Part shown: one piece after another, positions 32,765 to 44,965 of the stretch
How positions within the stretch are numbered: position 1 is the stretch's first letter
Layout: every line of letters starts with the position of its first letter
Assembly: GCF_029168945.1 (NCBI RefSeq)
Contig: NC_083604.1
Location: forward strand, 67,162,211 to 67,226,210
Direction of reading: 5' to 3'
Source of the DNA: Cannabis sativa
Lineage: Eukaryota > Streptophyta > Magnoliopsida > Rosales > Cannabaceae
DNA: 64,000 bases
The notes under the pieces: generated by a model
The model's input: the letters and a program-made list of their open reading frames with translations, nothing else
The model's database searches: none
What the model was told of the DNA's origin: nothing
Translations under genes and position numbers: made by a program

Positions 32765-35700
32765 ATGGATCTTGACCTTGCATTAAGGATGGATCGTCCT
32801 GCTTCTCTTACGGATACCAGTACCTCCGAGCAAAGGAGGATTTATGAGAAGTGGGACCGTTCAAACCGCATGAGTCTTATGATCATTAAGCGCGGCATAC
32901 CTGAGGCTTTTAGGGGTGCGGTGTCCGAGGAGGTCACCGATGCCACAACTTTCCTTGCTGAAATTGAGAAACGCTTTGCAAAAAGCGATAAGGCGGAAAC
33001 AAGTACTCTTTTAAAGAAACTTATTTCCATGAAGTTTAAGGGCAAGGAAAATATAAGGGAGTACATTATGGAAATGTCTCACCTTGCTTCAAAGTTGAAG
33101 GCACTAAAGCTTGAGCTTTCGGATGACTTGCTTGTGCATTTAGTGCTTATCTCTCTTCCTCCACAATTCAGTCAATTTAAGGTCAGTTACAACTGCCAAA
33201 GGGAGAAGTGGACTCTTAATGAGCTCATTTCATTTTGTGTTCAAGAGGAAGAAAGATTGAAGCAAGAGAAGACTGAAAGTGCTCATTTGGCAAGCACCTC
33301 TAAGGATAAGGGCAAGAAAAGAAAGAATGAGGTTGCTCAGGATAAAGGTCCTGCACATAAGAAACAAACTCAAGCCAATAATGATGATGCTTGTTTCTTT
33401 TGTAACATGAAAGGACACATGAAGAAGGAATGTGCTAAGTACATTGCATGGCGAGCAAAGAAAGGTACATTTCTTACTTTGGTCTGTTCTGAGGTAAATT
33501 TAGCTTCAGTACCAAGAAACACTTGGTGGTTAGATTCCGGTGCTACTACTAACATCAGTGTTTCTATGCAGGGTTGCCTGAGTTACCGAAAGCCAAATGA
33601 TGCTGAAAGAAGCATTTATGTGGGAGATGGCAAGTCGGTAAATGTGGAAGCAATAGGGCATTTTAGGTTGTTGTTAAGTACTGGTTACTATTTGGACTTA
33701 ATAGATACTTTTGTTGTACCGTCTTTTAGACGAAATTTGGTTTCTGTTTCTTGTTTGGACAAATTGGGTTATTGTTGTTCATTTGGAAACAATTGCTTTA
33801 GTTTATCTATTAATTCAAATACTGTTGGAACTGGTTCACTTATGGTTTATGACAACTTATATTTGCTTGACACTGTTGCTTCTTATAATGAAACCTTGAA
33901 TGTGGAATCACGTGGTACTAAGCGTAAAATGGATAATGAAAAAACAAGTTCCTTATGGCACAAACGGTTAGGTCACATCTCTAGAAATAGAGTTGAGCGA
34001 CTTGTGTCTGATGGAATTTTAGATTCAATTGATTTTTCAGACTTTGATGTTTGTATTGAATGCATCAAAGGCAAACAGACCAAAACAAAGAAATTGGGTG
34101 CGAAAAGAGCTACTGATGTCTTAGAGTTGATACATACAGATATTTGTGGGTCATTTCCTACACCTTCTTGGAATGGTCAACGATATTTTGTATCATTCAT
34201 AGATGATTACTCAAGATATGCGTACCTATTTCTACTTCATGAAAAGTCTCAAGTGTTGGACGTGTTCAAATCTTTTAAGGCTGAAGTTGAGAATCAACTT
34301 AGCAAAAGAATAAAGCAAGTCAGGTCTGACCGTGGTGGTGAGTACTATGGCAGATATGACGGATCAGGTGAACAACGTCCAGGACCTTTTGCCAGATATC
34401 TAGAGGAGTGTGGAATTGTCCCACAGTACACTATGCCAGGATCTCCTAGCATGAATAATGTTGCTGAAAGACGAAACCGTACTCTTAAAGATATGGTAAG
34501 GAGTATGATCAGTCATTCAACCTTACCAGAATCACTCTGGGGAGAGGCACTTAAGACAGCAGCCTACATTTTGAATAGGGTACCAACTAAAGCAGCTGCA
34601 AAAACACCTTATGAGCTTTGGACAGGGCGAAAGCCTAGTCTTAAGCACTTTCATGTTTGGGGATGTCCAGCTGAGGCTAGGCCTTATAGGCCAAATGAAA
34701 AGAAGCTGGAACCCAAAACTGTGAACAACTACTTTATTGGATATTCTGAACGATCTAGGGGTTTCAAGTTTTATGATCCCAAAGTAAAGAATATTTTTGA
34801 AACGGGAACTGTAAAGTTTTTTGAGGATATTGAGTTTGGGGGGAGAAATACGGTTAAAGACTTTATTTTTGAGGAGGATTTAGAATCAACCACTTCTCTT
34901 GAAGATGAGTTGATTCCTATTCCAATAGTTGCTTATGACAATATTCATGATTCCATTCCTAATATTGATCAAGTTTTAGATCAAGAGCAACCAAACATAG
35001 TCAATCAAACCCCAGAGGTACAAACTCAACAACCTCAAGAACAAGTGCCTTTGCGACGATCCACTAGAGAAAGAAGAAATGCTATTAATCCAGATGAATA
35101 TATAGTGTATCTTCAAGAACATGAGGATGGCATTGGAATGATGGAAGATGATCCAATCAACTTTCATCAAGCCATGAAAAGTTCTAACTCTCAAAAGTGG
35201 AATGATGCCATGAATGAAGAGAATAAGTCTATGCAAGACAATAAAGTTTGGGAAGTTGTCCCATTACCAGAAGGTGTAAAACCAATTGGTTGTAAATGGA
35301 TATTTAAAACCAAGAGGGATGAAAATGGTAATGTGGTGAGGTTTAAGGCACGTCTTGTAGCAAAAGGCTATACTCAGAAAGAAGGCATTGATTATAAAGA
35401 GACTTTCTCTCCGATTTCATTGAAAGACTCTTTTAGAATAATAATGGCACTTGTTTCTCACTTTGATCTTGAGTTACATCAGATGGATGTTAAAACAGCG
35501 TTTCTCAATGGAGACATTGATGAGACAATTTATATGGAGCAACCAGAAAACTTTGTGGTTGGTGACCCAAAGAATATGGTTTGCAAATTAAAGAAATCCA
35601 TCTATGGACTCAAGCAAGCTTCCCGTCAATGGTACCACAAATTTCATCAAGTGGTTCTCTTATTTGGTTTTGAGATGAATGCTGTTGATGATTGTGTGTA

Positions 35701-36604
35701 TCATAAGTTTAGTGGGAGTAAGTGTATATTTCTGGTTCTATATGTCGATGACATATTGCTTGCCACTAATGATATAGGCTTATTGCACGAAACCAAGAGA
35801 TTTCTATCGAAGCATTTTGAGATGAAAGATCTTGGTGACGCCTCTTTTGTTTTAGGAATTCAAATACATCGAGACCGTTCTCGAGGTATTCTTGGATTAT
35901 CACAAAAGAGCTATATCGATAAAGTACTCAAACGGTTTGGCATGCAAGATTGTAGACCAGGTGATAACCCTGTCGTTAAAGGAGACAAATTTTGTCTTAA
36001 ACAATGGCCTAAAGGAAGCCTTGAAATTCAAGAAATGCAAAAGATTCCTTATGCTTCAGCTGTTGGGAGTCTTATGTATGCTCAAGTTTGTACGCGTCCG
36101 GATATAGCGTACATTGTTGGAGTGTTAGGCAGATACTTAAGCAATCCAGGAATTGATCACTGGAAAGCAGCCAAAAAGGTTATGAGATATTTGAAGAGAA
36201 CAAGAGAGTACATGCTCACATATAGGAGGTCAGATCACTTTGAGATCATTGGATACTCTGACTCTGACTTTGCAGGATGCCAAGATAGTAGGAGATCCAC
36301 TTCGGGATACATATATCTGTTAGGTGGTGGAGCTATATCATGGAGGAGTGCAAAACAAACACTCATAGCTTCATCCACCATGGCAGCAGAATTTGTTGCA
36401 TGTTATGAGGCATCCAACCATGGTATATGGCTGAGGAACTTTGTCACTGGGCTGCGCATTGTGGATGGAATTGAAAGACCACTTAAGTTGTATTGTGACA
36501 ATAAATCAGCTGTATTGTATTCCAACAACAACAGGAGCTCGACTAAGTCAAAACACATTGACATCCAGTTCCTTGTTGTAAAAGAAAGGGTACAAAGTGG
36601 GTAG
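32765..36604 (+). CDS. Copia element E gag-pol polyprotein (nearly full length)
   Basis: One frame of 1279 codons holds all domains in Ty1/copia order: gag with zinc knuckle [14 protein letters not shown] (about residue 210), protease WLDSGATTN (about 254), integrase with H-H-C-C (LWHKRLGH...CIECIKGK, about 397-440) and DDE residues in HTDICG (457), SDRGGEY (520) and VAERRNRT (566), reverse transcriptase with LYVDDILLA (about 992), and RNase H with YSDSDFAG (1165) and CDNKSA (1244). Integrase before RT proves copia. The frame ends early at TAG 36602-36604; beyond it the same frame continues (ICIEHLGTNSMIADPLTKG...) for 41 codons to the next stop, so the natural C-terminus was cut by one nonsense change. 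All catalytic motifs remain. The true start may lie upstream. Confidence 0.93.
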   Translation: MDLDLALRMDRPASLTDTSTSEQRRIYEKWDRSNRMSLMIIKRGIPEAFRGAVSEEVTDATTFLAEIEKRFAKSDKAETSTLLKKLISMKFKGKENIREYIMEMSHLASKLKALKLELSDDLLVHLVLISLPPQFSQFKVSYNCQREKWTLNELISFCVQEEERLKQEKTESAHLASTSKDKGKKRKNEVAQDKGPAHKKQTQANNDDACFFCNMKGHMKKECAKYIAWRAKKGTFLTLVCSEVNLASVPRNTWWLDSGATTNISVSMQGCLSYRKPNDAERSIYVGDGKSVNVEAIGHFRLLLSTGYYLDLIDTFVVPSFRRNLVSVSCLDKLGYCCSFGNNCFSLSINSNTVGTGSLMVYDNLYLLDTVASYNETLNVESRGTKRKMDNEKTSSLWHKRLGHISRNRVERLVSDGILDSIDFSDFDVCIECIKGKQTKTKKLGAKRATDVLELIHTDICGSFPTPSWNGQRYFVSFIDDYSRYAYLFLLHEKSQVLDVFKSFKAEVENQLSKRIKQVRSDRGGEYYGRYDGSGEQRPGPFARYLEECGIVPQYTMPGSPSMNNVAERRNRTLKDMVRSMISHSTLPESLWGEALKTAAYILNRVPTKAAAKTPYELWTGRKPSLKHFHVWGCPAEARPYRPNEKKLEPKTVNNYFIGYSERSRGFKFYDPKVKNIFETGTVKFFEDIEFGGRNTVKDFIFEEDLESTTSLEDELIPIPIVAYDNIHDSIPNIDQVLDQEQPNIVNQTPEVQTQQPQEQVPLRRSTRERRNAINPDEYIVYLQEHEDGIGMMEDDPINFHQAMKSSNSQKWNDAMNEENKSMQDNKVWEVVPLPEGVKPIGCKWIFKTKRDENGNVVRFKARLVAKGYTQKEGIDYKETFSPISLKDSFRIIMALVSHFDLELHQMDVKTAFLNGDIDETIYMEQPENFVVGDPKNMVCKLKKSIYGLKQASRQWYHKFHQVVLLFGFEMNAVDDCVYHKFSGSKCIFLVLYVDDILLATNDIGLLHETKRFLSKHFEMKDLGDASFVLGIQIHRDRSRGILGLSQKSYIDKVLKRFGMQDCRPGDNPVVKGDKFCLKQWPKGSLEIQEMQKIPYASAVGSLMYAQVCTRPDIAYIVGVLGRYLSNPGIDHWKAAKKVMRYLKRTREYMLTYRRSDHFEIIGYSDSDFAGCQDSRRSTSGYIYLLGGGAISWRSAKQTLIASSTMAAEFVACYEASNHGIWLRNFVTGLRIVDGIERPLKLYCDNKSAVLYSNNNRSSTKSKHIDIQFLVVKERVQSG

Positions 36605-36727
36605 ATTTGTATAGAACACTTAGGTACAAACTCCATGATTGCAGACCCCCTTACTAAGGGTTTGCCACCCAAGGTCTTTCATGAGCACACTGCTTGTATG
36701 GGTGTTTTAGATTATGAGGATATCTAG
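36605..36727 (+). pseudogene. Separated C-terminus of element E polyprotein
   Basis: 41 codons in frame with the gag-pol frame after the TAG, including SMIADPLTKGLPP, the usual end of copia RNase H, then TAG at 36725-36727. Confidence 0.85.
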
Positions 36728-37126
36728 ATTCAGTGGGAGTTTGTCTTTAGTGTGTTTTATTTGTTTCATGAAACATGTGTATTTTGGTTATTTTCTGATC
36801 GAAAATTATGTTATTCAGTTTATTTCACTTTGTACATTTAAGCTAAAGTTTTGATCTCCATAAAGTAAAGTAGGACCAATTGAAAATTGACATGAATAGA
36901 TCACCATGCATGTAATTTTCATACCACATTATCATAATTGATCTATGTCATTTGGCTATGTTGATGTATGTGACCATTGATGGGTTTAGTTGTGATTGAT
37001 ACAACGAAAATCGCTTTGATCCTATGTTGATATAGTTAATGGACGAGACTGCACATGCCTATGGTTATGATGACAAAGTTGTGAGCTCAATAAGGTTAAC
37101 ACGTTTATATGTATACATATGTGACC

Positions 37127-37136
37127 CAGTGGGAGA
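37127..37136 (+). promoter_or_regulatory. Polypurine tract of E
   Basis: CAGTGGGAGA directly before the 3' LTR, which begins at 37138; primer for plus-strand synthesis. Confidence 0.75.
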
Positions 37137-37137
37137 T

Positions 37138-37590
37138 TGTTAGAAATTTATTGGGGTCACAATTGTATATATAAAATGTGTGTTGGGTCATCAAATAAAT
37201 AAGTCAAATTTATGTGGTCTATTTTGGAATAAAGTTTATGACTGAAGGGCATGATTGTTATGATTTTAATATGTGGATACCATAAGGACAATTTCTATTT
37301 TGATGAGGGGCCAAATAGAAATAGTCAGAAATATTGTCAACAGGTTTGTCTGTTGGTAATATAATGGGTAATGGTCCCCATTTGCATCGTATCTTTTCAC
37401 TCTTGTATCCCCATCACCAAGAGCAAAAGTTTACAGAAAAAGGTTTTGATGTAAATTGGAAGATCATACCAATCAAGATCATTATAAAATCGATTCTATG
37501 GATTCTGGTACGCTTCCGCTAATCTATATTCTATTGTTTGATTCTCATGAATTAATTATGGCTATATTCAGAGTTTACAGTATTCTAACA
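37138..37590 (+). mobile_element. Copia element E, 3' LTR
   Basis: 453 bp, about 98% identical to the 5' LTR. The left flank TTAAGCAT and right flank AAGCCT share AAGC, a worn target duplication. Confidence 0.95.
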
Positions 37591-37798
37591 AAGCCTACTT
37601 TTAGGTCAGGGTGATACGTACATTTTGGGAACACGGTAGTGCAATTGAGTGGGAGCGCTAGCATAAACATGGAATCTATAGCTTTTATCTGGCGAATAGT
37701 AAGCAAAGGATGATCTCCTTCGAGCTTGACCAAACGAACATAAATGGTGGAGTACTCATTTCACATAAGCTGAAATATCATTTATACGGGGTCAAGTG
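37591..37798 (+). mobile_element. Element F, LTR part 2
   Basis: Sequence between the insertions of E and G. It continues F's LTR; its last bases AAGTG are the target duplication of G and recur at 48160-48164. Confidence 0.7.
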
Positions 37799-39272
37799 TG
37801 TTAGCCCAAGATATGTTTCCAAGAGGGGGGGTGAATTGGAAATTTAAACTAATTTCGGAAAATTAAAACTTTTAACATAAAATTACGCAATTAGTCAATT
37901 AATCAAGTAAAAGCAAGTAGTATGGCAAGCAATATATTAAGACAAATAATTAAACTTGTAAAGTAAAGAGTTTAAGGATTAGAAAATGCAAACTCTCGAT
38001 TTTTACAAGGTTCGGTAGAACTATGCCACCTACGTCCTTGGTCTTCAAAGCTATGGACCTAGCTTTGAGTTCCAATATCGAGCCAAGTTAACGGGCTTGA
38101 CTAACCCTTACAACCGGGAAATTTTCACCAAGGTATTTCCAAACCTCTTACAATAGTTTCGCACCCCCGAGGACTATTAACCTCTTTCTCGGATTGTTAA
38201 AGTGCCAATCTCACTATTTCCGGGTTGTTTACAAAACCGGTGCCAACCTCACCTCAATCACAATATGGAAATGTGTTTGATATACAAGCTAAAATCACTC
38301 TAGAAATATGATGATACAATGGAAACCTAGAGTGAAAAGCAAGCACACTTAAGATGAATAAAATCAAATTTTGGCTCAAAGTGTGTGAAATGTGTTGGTT
38401 TGGATTTCAAACTTAGAAGCTCCTTAATCTCACTTAGATAGGTTAGATATATGTAATAAATGCTCAACCAACTTGATTTTTTGAGTGAAAATCGAGTTTA
38501 TATAGTGTTTGAGTGAAAAATAGCCGTTTATAGCCGTTGGGCACGAAAAACGAGACTCCCTCTGGGAAAATCGGTTCACCGGTTTACAATAGGGTAACCG
38601 GTTCATGGAGAACCGGTTTACCTCTTTGAAACCGGTTAACCTAAATCCAGGCAGTGGAAAAAGTTCGATTTTTCGCACTAAAACGGCCATAACTCTCTAC
38701 TCGATTATCCGATTTCAGAAATTCAAACTTTGTTCTCTTAGTTAAACAAAATGTGATTTAGAAATTCAATCAAAAAAATTTTTGAACTATCGTGTGAGAA
38801 AACTTGTTGCACAAGTTAGTGAATGGGCCAAAATTCAAATTTATAAAAACTTAGTGTGCTATGCAAATCACTTTAACAAGACTAAAGTAGATTTATACCA
38901 TTTAATTTTGAGTAGTCTTGATGTAGATGAGCCTCCTAGCTTGATTTGCATGTTTTTGATCCCAAGTTGACTTTTCCCGAGAGTTGACCTTGACCTTGAC
39001 TTTGACTTTGACTTTCGGGTTGACTTTTTGACTTTGGGCTTTTGAAGACCTCTTTTGAATAGGGTCTTGAGTTGTTGATCCCTTGATGAATCTTTTGCTC
39101 TTGATATGCTTGTTGAATCCATTTAGTGTTGCTTTCAAAAGTTTGGTAAAAATACCAAAATATTTATTTTCTCTTTTAAATTTGCTACAAAATCAATAAA
39201 TCATTAGTAACAAATAATAATCAAATATTTGCTAATCATCAAAACAAGGAGATCGAAAAGTTTGAGTTAACA
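37799..39272 (-). mobile_element. Sirevirus-like copia element G, 3' LTR
   Basis: 1474 bp, inverted orientation, flanked outside by AAGTG (37794-37798). It differs from the copy at 46687-48159 by a single visible base (GGG against GG near 38118). Contains AACCGGTT motifs (38596, 38611, 38630) and a TTGAC cluster (38967-39032). ORFs here are repeat translations, not genes. Confidence 0.96.
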
Positions 39273-39520
39273 ATCTCCCCCTTTTTGATGATATCAAATA
39301 TTTGATTATTTTGAAAGGGAAAGAAAAAAAAAATTTAATCAAAGTAAGTTGGATTAGCTCCCCCTTAATGTGTGCAAGAAAAAAAATATTTACCTTTTAA
39401 TTTTACCTTGCATGAATTTGTAAACTCCCCCTCAATTTTTACTTATGATAAAAGGATTAGATACCAAAAAAAAATTTGAGGTGATGCCAAAAATTAATCA
39501 ATAGTTGTTCTCCCCCTTTT
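39273..39520 (-). promoter_or_regulatory. Multiple polypurine tracts of G
   Basis: On the element strand there are purine blocks with GGGGGAG at four places (plus-strand CTCCCCC at about 39275, 39359, 39426 and 39511). The one next to the LTR (AAAAAGGGGGAGAT) would prime plus-strand synthesis. Repeated polypurine tracts are a described trait of Sireviruses. Confidence 0.75.
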
Positions 39521-39788
39521 GATTCATCAAAAAGGGTGGCAAGGAATTCACAAAATATAAAAGAAAAGAGAGAAAAAAAAATAATAATAAAAATAAAAAC
39601 AAAGCAACAATCCAATGCATTAAAAACATAATATCCAAAATAACATTCAACACAACAAAAAAAAAAAAAAAAATGAATAAAACAAAGAAAAAGACCAACT
39701 AACACAAAGTCAAGAGGCATGAAGCCTTTGCACACAACCAAAAACAAAAAAATAAAATAAAGATGCAAAAAAAAAGATATGCGAAAAA

Positions 39789-41009
39789 CTAGTTTGGTGG
39801 GGGGCCAAAGCGATCCATGTATGCCCTCCATTGTGTCATTTCCTCTTGCATGTTGTCAAACCCTTGCTCCATGTCTACTCTCAATGTGGTAATATCACTC
39901 CGTATGGTTGTCATCTCATGTTGAAGAGTTGAAAATTGGTTGTTCATTTCACCTCTCAAGGTGGTGAAATTGGAAGTCATGGAAGTGGTAAGGTTGGCAA
40001 AAGCTTCTTCAAGGTTAAAGTGAGGAGCTTGGGGTATTGGAGGCACTTCCTCTTCGCCTTCCTCTTCATTTTGAGCTTGGACATCTTGCTCTTCCCCTTC
40101 ATCTTCACTTGGGACCAAGTGTTCATCCTCATGGACATGGGACATTGAAGTGGTGGGAATCCACTTCTTTTCCTCTTCATCGAATTTGTAGCGCATGAAT
40201 TTGAATGTGATCTCACCAAGAGTGTCGGAATCCTTGGGTTCATAAACATCAATTTCATCTTCTATTGGGATTCCTAGAAGTGGGAATAAATAGCTAAGGA
40301 GATAATTATAGGGTAATGCCCTTTTTAGGGAAGGTTTAAACACTTCATGCATGGTTTTAAGGATGAGATAGCCTAGGTTAATTTGGTTTTCGCCCATTAT
40401 AAGATTGTATAGGAGAACTTGATCAATGGCACTTACCTCATCTTGATGGCCTTTCCTAGGAATAAGATTAGAGCATATAAAGGCATGAACTATTTTCCCT
40501 TGAAGGGTGAGGTAGGTTCTTTTTTGTTTTAACCTAAAGGAGTTACCTACACACACATGATTATTAAAGAGGTTAAAATTGAAAAAGGCATTATTTTTAA
40601 GGCGAGGTCTATGGTCAAGCAAGAGGCCATCTTTAGGTGCATTAAGAAAATCATTAAGCGAGTCAATAGTTAACTCAAAATGTACTCCTTTGAGATCTCC
40701 CCTAACTCTATATGGATCACATTGAAACTCAATGCAAGCATAGAAGGCTCTAACTAACCTAGGATATATATTTGTTTGAATTTCTAACAATTTTTCCCAT
40801 CCCATACGCTCAATAAGAAAATTAAAATTGACATACTCAAGGGCTTGGAGATCACATTGCTTACCATTGATGACATCCCTTTGAGAGTAATCTTCCTTGA
40901 ACTTCCTTGCAATTTTTCCATGTGAGAAGAGATCATGCTTTGCCTTAGTCCTTTGCTCCTTTTGTTGCATTGACACTTTTTGCCTCTTTGGTCTTGAAGA
41001 AGAGGCCAT
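39789..41009 (-). CDS. Element G third ORF in the env position (406 aa, function unknown)
   Basis: A complete frame with ATG and TAG between pol and the 3' LTR. The first 230 residues are globular: a basic start (SSSRPKRQK), then YVNFNFLIERMGWEKLLEI, FHFELTIDSL-like and RTYLTLQGKIVHAFICSNLIPR segments. These resemble the conserved domain of uncharacterised plant retroelement proteins labelled 'putative plant transposon protein'. An acidic linker follows (about residues 295-330), then a coiled-coil-like C-terminus (MTSNFTTLRGEMNNQFSTLQ, MTTIRSDITTLRVDMEQGF). I see no signal peptide or membrane segment, so calling it envelope is not supported. Related Sireviruses (SIRE1) carry an env-like ORF here. 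It lies about 920 nt after the pol stop, with its own start. Confidence 0.8.
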   Translation of the reverse strand: MASSSRPKRQKVSMQQKEQRTKAKHDLFSHGKIARKFKEDYSQRDVINGKQCDLQALEYVNFNFLIERMGWEKLLEIQTNIYPRLVRAFYACIEFQCDPYRVRGDLKGVHFELTIDSLNDFLNAPKDGLLLDHRPRLKNNAFFNFNLFNNHVCVGNSFRLKQKRTYLTLQGKIVHAFICSNLIPRKGHQDEVSAIDQVLLYNLIMGENQINLGYLILKTMHEVFKPSLKRALPYNYLLSYLFPLLGIPIEDEIDVYEPKDSDTLGEITFKFMRYKFDEEEKKWIPTTSMSHVHEDEHLVPSEDEGEEQDVQAQNEEEGEEEVPPIPQAPHFNLEEAFANLTTSMTSNFTTLRGEMNNQFSTLQHEMTTIRSDITTLRVDMEQGFDNMQEEMTQWRAYMDRFGPPPN

Positions 41010-41932
41010 GGTGGTAGGAGGTTGAAGAGAATAAGGAGATTAGGTTTAGAGAGTGAGAATTTGAGAGAAAAAGGGTTTGAGGCTCTATTTAGGGTTAAGG
41101 TATCTGAATGGGGGGTGAGGAAGTCGTTAATAGGGTTTTTATAGCAAAAAAATCAGTTTTGAAAAGACTGAAACAGCCTTGGAATCGGGCCCAGCGAAAA
41201 CCGGTTTACCGGTTTATCAGGTACACGCAGAACCGGTAAACCGGTTTCTGCAGCAGGCCATTTTCCCGAAAATTGCTTGAAAACCCGTTTTGTCCAACCG
41301 TTTGACCCCAAATTTTTTTAGCACCTCAAATATGATAAAACAAAATTGCTCAAACAAGAAAAACTCAAAAATGATGAAAAATGACGATTTACGGTAAGCT
41401 TTTCGAAAATTGCCAAGAAAACTAGAACCGTACCAAAAATGAGTTTTATGCAACGAAATTGAAAAATTCTTTTTCCAGCAGTTTTATAAAATAAAATGTG
41501 AGGTGTACAAACTTACGGAATCGAAAAATGTTGAAAAATGAGAGAGTTTGGCGAAAAACACTCTTTTAGGCCTAAAAATCTAAAAATTCAACAAGTGAGG
41601 TACCAAAAATTTGTTTCATGCAAATTTCAATCAATGCAAACCTATAGGCATACTAAATACACTCTATTTCACATATTCAAGCATATAGACACATAAGAAA
41701 ATCAAATATGCAAAAATTCACATGTTCACTTGTTTAAAACAAGTCCAAAGTTCACCAAAAATCCACATTTTGACCTATAATTTTAAGTTTTTCAACAAGG
41801 ATAGTTCATATAGGTCAAGTGTCAATAAATTTTCACATCTATGCATATAAATCTCATTAATATCATATTTGGAACAATTATGCATAAATAAGTAAGTAAA
41901 GAGATATGAAATTTTTTCATAGCTAGCAAACC
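41010..41932 (-). other. Spacer between pol and third ORF of G
   Basis: Non-coding. Holds a cluster of AACCGGTT-type motifs at 41199-41246 that repeats the motif in the LTR. Confidence 0.7.
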
Positions 41933-44900
41933 TTATATTTCATCTAAGTTGGTCATTCCTAGCTCTCTTCTAATGAAACTAAATCTCTCATCACTAAGAG
42001 GCTTGGTGAATATATCCGCTAATTGGAATTCGGTGCTTACAAAGTCTAGCATAATATCACCTCTTTGGATATGATCTCTAAGGAAGTGGTGCCTTATGTC
42101 AATATGCTTGGCTCTAGAATGCAATATTGGATTCTTAGAGAGGTTAATGGCACTAGTGTTATCACACTTTATGGGTGTACATTCAAAATCAATATCAAAA
42201 TCCTTAAGAGTTTGTTTCATCCAAAGTATTTGTGCACAACAACTACCCGCGGCTATATATTCGGCTTCGGTTGTGGATAGAGCTACCGAGTTTTGTTTCT
42301 TGCTAAACCATGACACTAAGGAATTTCCTAAAAAGTGACAAGTTCCACTAGTACTTTTTCTATCCGTCTTACAACCGGCAAAGTCGGCATCCGAGTAGCT
42401 AACTATTTCAAAGTTTGAGTTCTTGGGGTACCAAAGTCCTAGATTCATTGTGCCTATCAAGTATCTAAATATTCTTTTAACGGCACTTAAGTGGGATTCT
42501 TTAGGACAAGATTGGTACCTAGCACAAAGACCAACACTAAACAAAATATCCGGTCTACTAGCGGTTAAATATAATAAAGAGCCAATCATACCTCGATACT
42601 TGGTGATGTCTACATTCTTACCGCTTTCATCTTTGTCCATCTTTATGGATGTGCTCATGGGTGTATTCATGGACTTTGCATTTGCCAAGTCAAACTTTTG
42701 AAGAAGATCCTTGATGTACTTAGTTTGACCTATGAATATGCCATCCTTTTGTTGCTTGATTTGAAGTCCAAGAAAGAAATTAGTAGCACCAAAAATAATA
42801 TCATCAACATAAATTTGTACTATAATAATGTCTTTGGATTTTCTTTTTATAAAAAGTGTATTATCCGCTTTACCCATTGAAAAACCATTTGAAATAAGAA
42901 AGGTGCTTAATCTTTCATACCAAGCTCTAGGAGCTTGCTTTAAACCATATAAAGCCTTTTTCAATTTGTAAACATGGTTAGGGTATTTATGATTTTGAAA
43001 ACCGGGTGGTTGAGAGACATAAACCTCTTCCATAATGTACCCATTTAAGAATGCACTTTTTACATCCATTTGATACAAGATAAAATTCTTGTGGCATGCA
43101 AAAGCTAACAACATTCTAATGGACTCAAGTCTTGCTACCGGGGCAAAGGTTTCCTCATAATCAATTCCTTCTTCTTGATTGTAACCTTGGGCCACTAATC
43201 TAGCCTTGTTACGCACAATGACCCCATGCTCATCTACCTTATTTCTATAGACCCATTTTGTTCCAATCACCGATTGATGTGACGGTCTTGGAACTAACTC
43301 CCAAACATTATTTCTTATAAATTGATTTATTTCTTCTTGCATAGCTAGAAGCCAAAATTCATCAACTTCGGCCTCTTTAAAATTCTTTGGTTCAATTTGA
43401 GAAATAAAAGCAATGAAATTACACAAGTTTCTAAGGGAGTTTCTAGTAGTGACACCTTGAGAAGGATCACCTAGAATTTGGTCTATAGGATGAGCACTTT
43501 TGAATTTCCACTCATGTGGAAGGTTAGAGTTCATACCTTGGCTTTCATTTACCTTTTCCACGGGTGGTTCCTCTTTGGGAGTTTGTGAAGGAGCATTGGA
43601 AGTCTCTCCAATTTCGAGATTTTGAACCTCATCTCCCAAACCTACAACATCATCATCTAAACTTTTGCTTGTAGGCGGGTTAGTCTCATCAAAAGCAACA
43701 TGAATAGATTCTTCAACAACATTAGTTCTTTTGTTATAAATTCTATAAGCTTTACTATGTGTTGAATACCCTATAAAAATTCCAACATCGGATTTCGCAT
43801 CAAATTTTCCAAGGTTGTCCTTGGTGTTTAAAATGTAACATTTGCATCCAAAAACTTTAAAATAACCAATGTTGGGTTTTCTTCCTTTCCAAAGCTCATA
43901 AGGGGTTTTATTCATGTTGGGCCTAATGAAAACACGATTCAAAATATAGCAAGAGGTATTAACGGCCTCGGCCCAAAAATATTTTGGTAATGAAATTTCA
44001 TTTAGCATTGACCTAGCCATTTCTTGAATTGTTCTATTCTTCCTTTCGACAACTCCATTTTGTTGTGGAGTTCTTGGTGCCGAAAAGTTATGGTTAAAAC
44101 CATGATCATCACAAAACAATTCTAAGGCATCATTGTCAAACTCACCACCATGGTCACTCCTAACGGAGGTAATAGAATATCCTTTTTCATTTTGCACATT
44201 TTTACAAAATTTGACAAAGTTTTCCAAAACATCACTTTTAAGAGTCAAGAAAATAACCCAAGTAAATCTTGAAAAATCATCAACAATTACAAATGCATAG
44301 TATTTACCACCAAGACTAGCAATTCTAGAAGGACCAAATAAATCAATATGAAGCAACTGCAAAGGTCTAGTAGTTGAAATTTCTTTCTTGGAATGAAAAG
44401 ATGTTTTAATTTGTTTTCCAAATTGGCATGCATCACAAAGTTTATCTTTAACAAACGGAATAGATGGCAAACCAATAACAAGATCTTTTCTAACCAATTT
44501 TGAAATAGAATCCATACTAGCATGTCCTAATCTTCTATGCCACAACCAAGAATTATCATTCATAACGGTTAAACATTTATTTTTACTATCAAAAGAATCA
44601 ACATCAATAACATACACATTATCCTTCCTTACTCCAAGGAAAATAACTTCATTGGTTGAAACATTTTCAATGGAGCATTTTGAGGATTCAAACACAACAC
44701 GAAAACCTATATCACATAATTGACTAATACTAAGCAAGTTATGTTTAAGATTATCAACAAGAAGCACATTTTTAATACATGGAGAGTATATGTTACCGAT
44801 ATCACCAATGCCCAAGATTTTTCCTTTTGAATTGTCTCCAAAAGTGACAAAGCCACTTTCCTTGCTTTTAAAGCTTGAAAATCTTGATGGATCACCGGTC

Positions 44901-44965
44901 ATATGCTTTGAACATCCACTATCCAAGAACCATAAGCTTTGGCTCTTTCTTGTTGATTCCTACAA
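41933..44965 (-). pseudogene. Element G pol (protease, integrase, RT, RNase H) with an RT deletion
   Basis: A 997-codon frame beginning in the protease: [14 protein letters not shown] (in frame from 44965), integrase with RRLGH...CDACQFGK and DDE residues in HIDLFG, SDHGGEF and VVERKN, RT with WVYRNKV and [13 protein letters not shown], then RNase H ([22 protein letters not shown]). Directly after [11 protein letters not shown] the frame jumps to FFLGLQIKQ; about 25 residues present at this place in element E are missing (near 42780). RT is therefore probably inactive. There is no ATG at the start; the frame is closed upstream by TAG (about 44978), so pol would come from a gag-pol product broken by small indels. 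Order integrase-RT is copia. Confidence 0.9.

Noticed and set aside
38868..39138. Lysine- and valine-rich small ORFs (KVKVKVKVKV) in the LTR of G, repeated at 47755-48025
   Set aside because: They are translations of the TTGAC array inside a non-coding LTR, duplicated only because the LTR is.
39457..39831. Hydrophobic 124-codon minus-strand frame after the third ORF of G, tempting as an envelope membrane segment
   Set aside because: It is phenylalanine-rich because the plus strand is A-rich; it overlaps the third ORF out of frame and lies in the polypurine zone. No independent support.
41933..41935. Possible stop-codon readthrough from pol into the third ORF of G, as described for SIRE1
   Set aside because: Pol ends in TAA here, about 920 nt of non-coding sequence with no continuing frame separates the ORFs, and the third ORF has its own ATG.
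44924..44926. Start of pol of G at 44926
   Set aside because: The codon there is TTG (Leu of LDSGC), not ATG; the frame extends a little upstream, so it is not a real start.
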